DNA from: Hyphomicrobiales bacterium
GTDB lineage: Bacteria; Pseudomonadota; Alphaproteobacteria; Micropepsales; Micropepsaceae
Length of the DNA: 6,082 bases
Assembly (NCBI GenBank): GCA_017849395.1
Contig: JAFIHO010000349.1
Coordinates: 1-6,082 of the forward strand
Direction of reading: 5' to 3'
Under the pieces are notes generated by a model. That model was not told where the DNA came from. It worked only from the letters and a program-made list of their open reading frames with translations, and did no database searches. Shown here piece by piece: positions 1 through 6,080 of the stretch. The first letter of the stretch is position 1; each line of letters starts with the position of its first letter. A program made the translations under genes and the position numbers.

Positions 1-1022
1 ATGCGCGGCATCCTGGGCGCTTCGGCCTCGCGCGGCTGGGGACGGCTGGGGATTTCGGACAGCAGGCCGCCAACGCCCATCGCCGCGATCTCGTCCCGTC
101 CCACCGGTAGCCCGGCCAGCAGCCGCCACAGCACAAAGTCGAACCCGTTCTGTTTGGGCGAGCGGGCGCACCCGGGCAGGCCGACCACGCGGGTCTGGCC
201 CAGCGTGCCCATCAGCAGCAGGTTGCCGGGGTCCACCGGCATGCCGAAGGCCGTGACCAGCCCGCCTGCCTGTTCCAGCGCGGCGGGGATCACGTCGCGC
301 CGGTCGGAGATGGCGCTGGCCCCGAACACCAGGATCGGATCGGCCCCAACTGCCCTTGCTTCCGCAATCGCGGCGGCAAGTGGCTGGGTGTCATGCGGTA
401 CGCGTTTCTCGAAGATGATTTCCGAGCCGAGCGATTTCAGACGCGTCTCCAGCGCGGAGCGGTTTTTGTCGAGCAGCGACGGCTTCATGCCGGGCAGGGT
501 GGTGGAGATCAGCGCCGCGCGGCAGGCGCGGAAGGGGGCAACCCGCACCAGCGGCGCATCCGCCAGCAAGGTTTCGATCTGCGCGACGGCGCTTTCCTTC
601 GCGGCGAAGGGGATGATCTTGACCGTCGCCAGCATCTGGCGCGGCGCGACCCGCGCGAAGGGTGGAACGGTCGCCAGGGTGATCGCCTCGTCCAGCCGGT
701 TGATGGCATCGACGCAAGCCGGGTTCAGTACCGCGACGCCCGCCTCCAGCGCATAAAGATTGGCACGGCCGGTGAAGGCGGCGCCGACCCGCGCGCCATC
801 GCCTGCCGCCGCACGGGCGATGCGCGCCGCCGCTTCATCCTCGCGCACATCGCCGGATTCCGGGCGTGCCGCCGTTACCGATGCGACGCCTGCCGCCGTG
901 AGTGCGGCGATATCGGCTACGGACAGAAGGCGGCCCTTGCGCAGCGTCAGATCGCCCGCGCGCACGGCATGGGCCAGGATGGCGCCCTGCGCCTCGGCGA
1001 CGGGAAGAACTCCGAACAGCAT
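1..1022 (-). CDS. Molybdopterin-binding protein (MoeA/MoaB-like domain), probably the N-terminal part of a molybdopterin-binding/MocA-type nucleotidyltransferase fusion; partial at left edge
   Basis: The minus frame reads openly from ATG at 1022-1020 to the window edge, giving 340 residues with no stop. The opening (MLFGVLPVAEAQGAILAHAV) is typical of this family. Residues about 165-310 form a MoCF-biosynthesis (molybdopterin-binding) domain: TTLPGMKPSLLDKN at 174-187, FGASAISDRRDV at 233-244, GMPVDPGNLLLMG at 260-272 and GLPGCARSPKQNG at 281-293. These correspond to the cofactor-binding loops of MoeA/MoaB-type proteins. From about residue 322 the chain becomes a Pro/Glu-rich linker and is cut by the edge. 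Family knowledge suggests a MobA/MocA-like domain follows, which would make the molybdopterin cytosine dinucleotide used by CODH/xanthine dehydrogenase-type enzymes; that half is not visible. The start lies 9 nt after the kinase stop. AGG directly abuts the ATG, too close for a good ribosome site, so coupled translation is likely. A full MoeA is less likely because the usual MoeA N-terminal region is absent. Confidence 0.88.
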   Translation of the reverse strand, partial: MLFGVLPVAEAQGAILAHAVRAGDLTLRKGRLLSVADIAALTAAGVASVTAARPESGDVREDEAAARIARAAAGDGARVGAAFTGRANLYALEAGVAVLNPACVDAINRLDEAITLATVPPFARVAPRQMLATVKIIPFAAKESAVAQIETLLADAPLVRVAPFRACRAALISTTLPGMKPSLLDKNRSALETRLKSLGSEIIFEKRVPHDTQPLAAAIAEARAVGADPILVFGASAISDRRDVIPAALEQAGGLVTAFGMPVDPGNLLLMGTLGQTRVVGLPGCARSPKQNGFDFVLWRLLAGLPVGRDEIAAMGVGGLLSEIPSRPQPREAEAPRMPR

Positions 1023-1031
1023 CCTGTGATG

Positions 1032-2405
1032 TTACGCGGTCGCCGCCATCCGCGGCAAATGCATGCGGGCGCGCAGGCCCCCGCCGGGCCGGTTTTCCAG
1101 TTTCACCGCGCCGCCATGACCTTCGGCGATGGCTTTGACCAGGGTGAGGCCAAGGCCCGTGCCGCCCGTGTCTTCGTTGCGCGAGGTTTCCAGCCGCACA
1201 AAGGGCTCGAACACGCGCTGCTGCTCGTCCTCAGGAATGCCGGGGCCTTCGTCCTCGACTAGTATGTCATAGCCGTCATCCGAATCCGCGATACGCACTT
1301 CGGCTCGGCTGCCATAGGCGACGGCGTTCTCGACCAGGTTGCGCACCGCGCGCTTGATCTCGTTGGGGCGGCAGGAAACGGGAGCGGGCGCATGGTTGTT
1401 CCAGGTCACCGGCTCTCCGATCTCGTCCAGGTCGGTGCACAGGCTTTCCACCAGCGCCGACAGGTCCACATTGCGCTTGATCTCGCCGCCCGTGCCCCGC
1501 GCCGCCGACAGAACCTGTTCGGTCAGGGCCTGCAATTCGTCGAGATTGCGCATTAGCCCATCGCGCAGCTCGTCATCCTCGATGAATTCCAGATTGATGC
1601 GCATGGCGGTGATGGGCGTGCGCAGGTCATGGCCCACCGCCGACAGAAGATGGCGTTGGCTTTCCAGGGTGCGGGTGACTTTCTCCGCCATCACGTTGAA
1701 GGCCGCAGCGGCGCGGCGTACATCCTCCGGGCCGTTCTCCGCCACATGCGGCGCGCCGCCGCCGCGCGCCACGGCGGTCGCGGCCTCGGTCAGTTCCGAC
1801 AGCGGCCGCACGATGCGCCTTGCCATGAAACCTGCCGCCACGGCCGCCACCAGGATCGCAACCACGGCGGCAACGAACATCTCCAATGGCCATGGAGCGG
1901 GGCCGCGCACGAACACGGCGCTGACCACTGTATTCTTGTCTATCGGCACGATGGCCTGGACCAGGGTGCCGGTCGTCAACGGGCGATCCGGCAACAGGGC
2001 GCGCGGCAGGCTGGTCATCGAGGGATGCAGCTTCACCGAGACGATGTTGGGATTGGACAATTTGCTGGGGAGCATGTCCTTGAGGTGACGGGCGAGGCGC
2101 TGTTCCTCATCGGTCATGGGCAGGGGATGCGGCGGCATCGGCACCTGGGTGAATTTCCAGATGCGCGAACTCATCGTGTTGGTCACCACATGCCGCGAGT
2201 CGGACGGAATGGCCGACATGGTGGCGGCGATGGCGGCGGCGCGGTCCAGCACGCGTTCATTGGCGGCCTGGGCGTTCTGCCGCTCGTTGCCATATTCGAA
2301 CCAGAAGGCGACGCCGATGTTGGAGATCGTCACGGCCGCGGCGGTCACCGCAATAAGCTGGACGGCCAGGGTGCTGGGCCAGAACTTGAACCGTCTCAGA
2401 TTCAC
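1032..2405 (-). CDS. Sensor histidine kinase of a two-component system (EnvZ-like, HAMP, HisKA, HATPase_c)
   Basis: A 457-residue membrane sensor kinase. A first membrane segment lies at about 13-37, a periplasmic region at about 38-172 and a second membrane segment at about 173-195. A HAMP linker follows at about 196-248 (RRIVRPLSELTEA). The phosphoacceptor box SAVGHDLRTPITAMR puts the catalytic histidine at residue 259. The ATP-binding domain has the N box RNLVENAVAYG (355-365), the G1 box DEGPGIP (385-391), the F box VFEPFVRL (398-405) and the G2 box GTGLGL (415-420), so all motifs for an active kinase are present. The start is a GTG at 2405-2403, chosen because GGGAGG sits 6 nt upstream and the gene begins 13 nt after the regulator stop. 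It should phosphorylate the regulator encoded just before it. The periplasmic segment matches no sensor domain I recognise, so the signal is unknown. Its place among molybdenum-hydroxylase genes suggests, but does not prove, a link to that enzyme. Confidence 0.95.
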   Translation of the reverse strand: MNLRRFKFWPSTLAVQLIAVTAAAVTISNIGVAFWFEYGNERQNAQAANERVLDRAAAIAATMSAIPSDSRHVVTNTMSSRIWKFTQVPMPPHPLPMTDEEQRLARHLKDMLPSKLSNPNIVSVKLHPSMTSLPRALLPDRPLTTGTLVQAIVPIDKNTVVSAVFVRGPAPWPLEMFVAAVVAILVAAVAAGFMARRIVRPLSELTEAATAVARGGGAPHVAENGPEDVRRAAAAFNVMAEKVTRTLESQRHLLSAVGHDLRTPITAMRINLEFIEDDELRDGLMRNLDELQALTEQVLSAARGTGGEIKRNVDLSALVESLCTDLDEIGEPVTWNNHAPAPVSCRPNEIKRAVRNLVENAVAYGSRAEVRIADSDDGYDILVEDEGPGIPEDEQQRVFEPFVRLETSRNEDTGGTGLGLTLVKAIAEGHGGAVKLENRPGGGLRARMHLPRMAATA

Positions 2406-2411
2406 GCGATG

Positions 2412-2417
2412 CCTCCC
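2412..2417 (-). promoter_or_regulatory. Strong Shine-Dalgarno site for the histidine kinase
   Basis: On the minus strand GGGAGG lies 6 nt before the GTG start at 2405, in the 13-nt gap after the regulator stop codon. It decides the GTG start. It is the only near-consensus ribosome site I can see before any gene here; the others appear to rely on weak sites or stop-start overlaps. Confidence 0.75.
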
Positions 2418-2418
2418 G

Positions 2419-3168
2419 TCAGGCCATCTCCGGGTCCATGGCGAAGATATAGCCGCCGCCCCATACGGTTTTTATATAGCGCGGATTTTTGGGATCCGGC
2501 TCGATTTTCTTGCGCAGCCGGCTGACATGATTGTCGATCGAACGGTCGAACAGATCGGCGTCGCGGCCCTTTGTGAGGTCCAGAAGCTGGTTGCGGGTCA
2601 GCGCGATCTTGGGCCGTTCGAGCAGCGCCGACAAAAGGCGGAATTCGCCCGATGACAAGGGCAGGGCGACGCCATCCGTGCCGATCAGTTCACGCTGGCC
2701 GGTATCCAGCATCCAGTCGCCGAATTTCACCCGCTCGGCGGGCGGGGCTTTCTGGCGCGGCGGCAGGGCCTGGGTCCGGCGCAGCACGGCGGCCACGCGG
2801 GCGATCAGCTCGCGCGGGCTGAAGGGCTTGGCGATGTAATCGTCCGCGCCCATCTCAAGGCCGATGATGCGGTCCACCTCCTCGCCGCGCGCCGTCAGCA
2901 GGATCACCGGGATCTGCGAGGTCTCGCGGATGGAGCGGCACAGCGACAGTCCATCCTCGCCGGGCATCATGATGTCCAGCACCACCAGGTCGATGGCGGC
3001 GCCCTTCATCACCTTGCGCGCGGCGGCGGCGTCGGGAGCGGTGGTGGCGCGATAACCATGCTCCCGCAGATAGCGGGCCAGGGGTTCGCGGATATCGCGC
3101 GCATCCTCCACAAGCAGGATATGCGGTTTGGCTTCGTCCTTTATCATTGGGCGCGATTTTGCCGTCAT
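2419..3168 (-). CDS. OmpR/PhoB-family response regulator (receiver plus winged-helix DNA-binding domain)
   Basis: About 249 residues from the ATG at 3168. The receiver domain is complete: the acidic pair ED at residues 21-22 (ILLVEDARD), the phosphorylated Asp65 in LVVLDIMMPG, Thr92 in ILLTARG and Lys114 in the IAKPFSPREL segment. A proline-rich linker leads into a C-terminal winged helix of OmpR type, with the recognition region DRSIDNHVSRLRKKIE and the terminal hairpin YIKTVWGGGYIF. The regulator should be phosphorylated by the adjacent kinase and bind DNA at tandem direct repeats. Three in-frame starts exist. GTG at 3189 has no visible ribosome site; ATG at 3168 has GGGA 7 nt upstream and is preferred; ATG at 3147 would also leave the whole receiver intact. 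The gene sits about 40 nt after the XdhC C-domain gene, so it may be read from the hydroxylase operon, from its own promoter, or both. Targets are unknown. Confidence 0.95.
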   Translation of the reverse strand: MTAKSRPMIKDEAKPHILLVEDARDIREPLARYLREHGYRATTAPDAAAARKVMKGAAIDLVVLDIMMPGEDGLSLCRSIRETSQIPVILLTARGEEVDRIIGLEMGADDYIAKPFSPRELIARVAAVLRRTQALPPRQKAPPAERVKFGDWMLDTGQRELIGTDGVALPLSSGEFRLLSALLERPKIALTRNQLLDLTKGRDADLFDRSIDNHVSRLRKKIEPDPKNPRYIKTVWGGGYIFAMDPEMA

Positions 3169-3192
3169 GGCGCGGTCCCGGGCAAACACCGA

Positions 3193-3237
3193 TTTGTCGC
3201 AAACTCTATCACAGACGCAGCGTTTGCGTCATTTGCG
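3193..3237. promoter_or_regulatory. Cluster of CGCAAA/TTTGCG repeats upstream of the response regulator, possible operator
   Basis: The plus strand carries TTTGCGTCATTTGCG at 3223-3237, two TTTGCG copies with a 9-bp period. An imperfect palindrome TTTGTCGCAAA lies at 3193-3203. GACGCA at 3214-3219 pairs with TGCGTC at 3225-3230. The cluster lies 25-69 nt upstream of the preferred regulator start and partly inside the end of the XdhC C-domain gene. OmpR-family regulators usually bind tandem direct repeats, so autoregulation is a reasonable but unproven reading. I see no convincing -35/-10 pair nearby. Confidence 0.3.
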
Positions 3238-3874
3238 CCAGAATGGATACGGCTATTTCACCGGGGCTGCGGGCGCCGATGGCAAGACCGACCGGGCCGT
3301 GGATGCGCGCCAGCGATTCGTCCCCGAAGCCAGCCTCGGACAACCGTGCGAGCCGGGCGGCGTGTGATTTCCGCGAGCCCAGCGCGCCGACATAGAAGCT
3401 TTGCGAATTGAGCGCCGCGGCGAGACCGGGATCGTCGATCTTGGGGTCGTGCGCCAGCGCGACAAGGGCGGAGCGGGTGCCCAGCGCACCGGGCGTGAGG
3501 GCCTCGTCCGGCCAGCCGCAGATCACCTTACAATCCGGGAAGCGCGCCTGGGTGGCGAAGGGGGCGCGCGGGTCGATCACGGTTACGCCATAGCCCGCGA
3601 GCATCGCCATGGGTGCGAGCGACTGGGCGATATGCACGGCGCCGATCAGAACAAGCTGCAGCGGCGGATTATGGACCTCCAGAAACCAAGTGCGGCCTTC
3701 GATGTCGGTCTCGCTGCTGGTGTCCGCGCGCGCGGCGGCGGCGGAGGCAAGGCCCAGGGGCGATTGATCCGTGGACGGATCGACCAGGCGTTCCTCACCC
3801 GTGGTGCGGTCGATGGCGCGCACAAGGGGGCGGTTGGGGGCGGCATTGAGGGCCGCGAGGATTTCGGGTTTCAC
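3209..3874 (-). CDS. XdhC family protein, C-terminal Rossmann (XdhC_C) domain, molybdenum-hydroxylase maturation factor
   Basis: This 221-residue protein matches the C-terminal half of XdhC/CoxI proteins. A Rossmann-type stretch VLIGAVHIAQSLAPMAMLAGYGVTVIDPR runs from about residue 75 to 103. AHDPKIDDPGL (141-151), YVGALGSRKSHAARL (161-175) and IHGPVGLAIGARSPGEIAVSIL (191-212) are all family-typical blocks. The glycine motif reads GAVHIAQ where single-chain XdhC proteins often have GAGH; I believe this variant is usual in the split form. XdhC proteins bind molybdenum cofactor and support its sulfuration and insertion into xanthine dehydrogenase-type enzymes. The GTG start at 3874 overlaps the TGA of the preceding XdhC N-domain gene by 4 nt (GTGA), so the halves are probably made together and act as a pair. 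The first 70 residues resemble no domain I recognise. The protein acts in the cytoplasm. Confidence 0.88.
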   Translation of the reverse strand: MKPEILAALNAAPNRPLVRAIDRTTGEERLVDPSTDQSPLGLASAAAARADTSSETDIEGRTWFLEVHNPPLQLVLIGAVHIAQSLAPMAMLAGYGVTVIDPRAPFATQARFPDCKVICGWPDEALTPGALGTRSALVALAHDPKIDDPGLAAALNSQSFYVGALGSRKSHAARLARLSEAGFGDESLARIHGPVGLAIGARSPGEIAVSILAQMTQTLRL

Positions 3875-4182
3875 TGAACAGGCTCGACGAAAATGGCGAT
3901 ACGCCCGCCACAGGCCAGGCCCACGGCCCAGGCCTGTTCGTCGCTGACGCCGAATTCCAGATTGCGCGTGCGGCCATCCTTCATCGCGGCAAGGGCTTCC
4001 TCGATGATCGCGCCTTCGATGCAGCCACCCGATACCGAGCCGGTAAAGGCGCCATCGTCACGCACCGCGATCTGGCTTCCGGCGGGGCGCGGTGCGGAGC
4101 CCCAGGTTTTCACAACCGTACCCAGCGCCACCTTGCGGCCTTCGGCCAGCCAGGCGGCGGCGGTCTGCAGTTCCTCGCTCAT
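3871..4182 (-). CDS. XdhC family protein, N-terminal (XdhC_CoxI) domain, molybdenum-hydroxylase maturation factor
   Basis: A 103-residue protein that consists only of the XdhC/CoxI N-terminal domain. The block TVVKTWGSAPRPAGSQ (22-37) is followed by GSVSGGCIEGAII (48-60) and GLACGGRIAIFVEP (88-101), with conserved-looking cysteines at 54 and 91. In single-chain XdhC this region is joined to the Rossmann half; here that half is the next gene, reached through a 4-nt GTGA overlap. The ATG start at 4182 itself overlaps the TGA of the FAD-subunit gene by 4 nt (ATGA). The likely role is cofactor binding and handover to the hydroxylase encoded in the same run. A split XdhC is a known arrangement in proteobacteria, and no sign of a recent frameshift is visible: each half has proper start and stop signals. 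Confidence 0.9.
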   Translation of the reverse strand: MSEELQTAAAWLAEGRKVALGTVVKTWGSAPRPAGSQIAVRDDGAFTGSVSGGCIEGAIIEEALAAMKDGRTRNLEFGVSDEQAWAVGLACGGRIAIFVEPVQ

Positions 4183-4973
4183 GAAGCGGAAGATACGGCC
4201 CGCTGCGCCATCACGCCGACCAGATGGGCGCGATATTCGGCGCTAGCATGGATGTCGGAATTGAGGTCGCCCGCATCGATTGTGATGCCCTTGATCGCGT
4301 CGGCGGTGAAGTTTGTTGCAAGTGCCTGCTCCATCGCGGGCACGCGGAAGACGTTCGAGCCTGCGCCGATCACCGCGACGCGCGGTCCGCTCTTGGTCTT
4401 GGACACGAACACGCCTGTGAGCGCGAAGCGCGAGGCGGGGTTGCGGAATTTCGCATAGGCCGCGCGTTCGGGGACGGGGAAGGAGACGTGGATCACGATC
4501 TCGTTTTCGTCCAGCGCGGTGGAGAACATGCCGGTGAAAAAATCCTCCGCCGCGATTTCGCGCGCCGTGGTTTTCACTGTCGCGCCCAGCGCCACCAGCG
4601 CGGCGGGATAGTCGGCGGCGGGATCGTTGTTGGCGATGGAGCCGCCCAGCGTGCCCTTGTGACGCACGGCGGGGTCGCCGATCATTTCCGCCATGACTTT
4701 CAGCGCCGGGATGGCGGCTTCGACCGTCGCGGAGGTGGCGACTTCGTGATGCGTGGTGCCCGCGCCGATCACCAGCGCATCTCCTTCGCGGCGGATAAAG
4801 GTCAATTCCTTCAGCCGTGAAATGTCGATCAGGTCCGATGGCGCGGCGAGACGCAGTTTCATCGCCGAAACCAGGGTCTGGCCGCCCGCCAGCAATTTGG
4901 CGTCGCCCTTCAGCAGGCTTTGCGCTTCGGCGATGCTCTGGGCGCGGCGATAATTGAAAGCGTAGGGGATCAT
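4179..4973 (-). CDS. coxM: FAD-binding medium subunit of a CO dehydrogenase/xanthine dehydrogenase-family molybdenum hydroxylase (CoxM-like)
   Basis: A 264-residue member of the FAD_binding_5 / CO_deh_flav_C family. The flavin pyrophosphate motifs are both present: AGGQTLVSAMKLR at 29-41 and GTLGGSIANNDPAADYPAAL at 107-126, matching the AGGxS and TxGG loops of CoxM. The C-terminal flavoprotein domain covers about residues 172-255 and ends in the typical EYRAHLVGVMAQRAV. This subunit accepts electrons from the iron-sulfur subunit and passes them on from FAD. The length is a little below the roughly 288 residues of Oligotropha CoxM but no motif is missing. The ATG at 4973 overlaps the small-subunit stop by 4 nt (ATGA). 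The large subunit does not lie between the S and M genes, unlike the classical M-S-L or S-L-M orders. The symbol is family-level: the substrate is not established. Confidence 0.93.
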   Translation of the reverse strand: MIPYAFNYRRAQSIAEAQSLLKGDAKLLAGGQTLVSAMKLRLAAPSDLIDISRLKELTFIRREGDALVIGAGTTHHEVATSATVEAAIPALKVMAEMIGDPAVRHKGTLGGSIANNDPAADYPAALVALGATVKTTAREIAAEDFFTGMFSTALDENEIVIHVSFPVPERAAYAKFRNPASRFALTGVFVSKTKSGPRVAVIGAGSNVFRVPAMEQALATNFTADAIKGITIDAGDLNSDIHASAEYRAHLVGVMAQRAVSSAS

Positions 4974-5455
4974 TCTGCCGCTGCCTTGCTTGCGCCTGCC
5001 TGCTGGGCGGCAGCCTCGATCGCCGAGACGATGTTGTGATAGCCGGTGCAGCGGCAGATGTTGCCTTCCAGTTCATGGCGGATCGCGTCGCGGCTGGTGG
5101 CCGCGCCGCGCGCGATCATGTCCACGGCGGTCATGATCATGCCCGGCGTGCAGAAGCCGCATTGCAGTCCGTGATGCTCGCGGAATGCTTCCTGTACCGG
5201 ATGCAGTTTGCCGTCCCGTGCCAGGCCTTCGATGGTGGTGACGGAGGATCCGTCCGCCTGCGCGGCGAACATGGTGCAGCTTTTCACGGCCTTGCCGTCG
5301 ATATGCACCATGCAGGCGCCGCACTGGCTGGTGTCGCCGCCGATATGCGTGCCGGTCAGCGCCCGCTGCCCGCGCAGGAAATACACCAGCAGGGTGCGGT
5401 CCTCCACATCGGCGGACACGGACTTGCCGTTCACGGTCAGGGTTATCTTGCTCAT
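4970..5455 (-). CDS. coxS: [2Fe-2S] small subunit of a CO dehydrogenase/xanthine dehydrogenase-family hydroxylase (CoxS-like), one cluster cysteine replaced by Gly
   Basis: A 161-residue iron-sulfur subunit. An N-terminal plant-ferredoxin-like domain (1-75) opens with KITLTVNGK; a C-terminal four-helix domain follows (about 80-150). The second cluster's ligands are complete: C99 and C102 (LQCGFCTPGM) and C134 and C136 (GNICRCTGY). In the first cluster C45, C48 (SQCGAC) and C60 (KSC) are present, but the fourth ligand position, normally the cysteine in GTHxGC(D/E)T, is Gly40 (GTHIGGDT; codon GGC at 5338-5336). One base change would give TGC. The subunit relays electrons from the molybdenum site to FAD. 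The ATG at 5455 is chosen because family members begin with this strand; an in-frame start at 5530 would add a 25-residue tail overlapping coxG. The gap to coxG is 25 nt, with no good ribosome site visible. The substrate is unknown, so the symbol is family-level. Confidence 0.93.
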   Translation of the reverse strand: MSKITLTVNGKSVSADVEDRTLLVYFLRGQRALTGTHIGGDTSQCGACMVHIDGKAVKSCTMFAAQADGSSVTTIEGLARDGKLHPVQEAFREHHGLQCGFCTPGMIMTAVDMIARGAATSRDAIRHELEGNICRCTGYHNIVSAIEAAAQQAGASKAAAE

Positions 5456-5480
5456 GGGCGAAAGTGTCCGCGCTCGGGGA

Positions 5481-6080
5481 TCAAAGGACAAGCAGAAAAA
5501 GCGCCGCCAGCACCAGGATGACGCCCGCAAGACCCAGCAGCCAGATGCGCGACTGCGCCGTCTGGGGCGGTTCCGGCGGCCTGGCGGCGGGAGCTGTCTC
5601 TACCGCGCCCGGTTCGCTGGACGCGGAATCGGAGTCGGGGCGCGGCGCAACCGCCGCCGAGAAACGCTCGAAGAACTGGTCCGCCAGTTGCCGTGCCGCG
5701 CCGTCGATCAGCCGCTGGCCGATCTGGGCCAGCTTGCCGCCGATGTCGGCGCGCGCCGTGTAGCTGAGTTCTGTGCCGCCGTCCTTTGGCTCCAACTGGA
5801 TGTCGGCCCCGCCCTTGGCAAAGCCCGACACGCCGCCATCACCATTGCCGGTCAGTTTCAGGCGGCTGGGCGGTTCAAGGTCCGACAGGGCGACCTTGCC
5901 TTTGAAACTGATCTTCATGGGACCGATCTTGACGGTCACGGTACCGGCAAAATCGTTCTCACCCGTTTTGGTCAGCGCCTCGCAGCCGGGAATGGCGGCG
6001 GCCAGGATGACGGGGTCATTCAGGCCCGCCCAGACCGTTTCGGGCGGGGCAGGGATCAGGTAGCGGCCAGTGAAATCCAT
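5481..6080 (-). CDS. coxG: CoxG-type SRPBCC protein with C-terminal membrane anchor (CO dehydrogenase subunit G family)
   Basis: A 199-residue protein. Residues 1-143 form a COXG/SRPBCC domain with family-typical blocks: MDFTGRYLIPAPPETVWAGL at the start, NDPVILAAAIPGCE (21-34), FAGTVTVKIGPMKISFKG (44-61) and ADIGGKLAQIGQRLIDGAAR (111-130). A Pro/Ala/Ser/Glu-rich linker (about 144-177) leads to one hydrophobic segment, IWLLGLAGVILVLAALFLLVL (179-199), at the very end, so the domain would sit in the cytoplasm tethered by its tail. In Oligotropha carboxidovorans CoxG is needed to bind CO dehydrogenase to the inner membrane; the same role is inferred here. The ATG at 6080 fits the family start, but only two bases upstream are visible, so its ribosome site and promoter cannot be judged. 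It is the first gene of the run seen here and precedes the small-subunit gene by 25 nt. Confidence 0.93.
   Translation of the reverse strand: MDFTGRYLIPAPPETVWAGLNDPVILAAAIPGCEALTKTGENDFAGTVTVKIGPMKISFKGKVALSDLEPPSRLKLTGNGDGGVSGFAKGGADIQLEPKDGGTELSYTARADIGGKLAQIGQRLIDGAARQLADQFFERFSAAVAPRPDSDSASSEPGAVETAPAARPPEPPQTAQSRIWLLGLAGVILVLAALFLLVL

Noticed and set aside
1..756. Long plus-strand open frame of 251 codons
   Set aside because: Antisense to the molybdopterin-binding gene. The translation is low-complexity Ser/Ala/Arg-rich with no recognisable domain, while the minus frame gives clear family motifs.
393..1262. Plus-strand open frame of 289 codons spanning two genes
   Set aside because: Runs antisense across the end of the kinase gene and most of the molybdopterin-binding gene. 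Gly/Arg/His-rich shadow typical of high-GC DNA.
1629..2525. Plus-strand open frame of 298 codons opposite the kinase
   Set aside because: Antisense shadow with His/Gly/Arg-rich composition and no domain; the kinase on the minus strand has every catalytic motif.
3214..3230. Hairpin GACGCA-GCGTT-TGCGTC as a terminator after the XdhC C-domain gene
   Set aside because: The stem is only 6 bp, lies partly within the coding end and is not followed by a T-run on the minus strand, so an intrinsic terminator is not supported.
3871..3874. XdhC split as a frameshifted pseudogene
   Set aside because: Both halves have complete domains, proper start and stop signals and a regular 4-nt overlap, matching the known split form rather than decay.
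4243..5076. Minus-strand open frame of 277 codons overlapping the FAD subunit
   Set aside because: Wrong-frame reading of the same strand, Arg-rich. The true frame (4179-4973) carries the FAD motifs and the stop-start overlaps.
5456..5530. In-frame upstream start giving a 25-residue N-terminal extension (signal-like) on CoxS
   Set aside because: The extension (MRASSWCWRRFF...) overlaps the end of coxG, is not typical of the family, and the internal ATG at 5455 gives the standard CoxS start.
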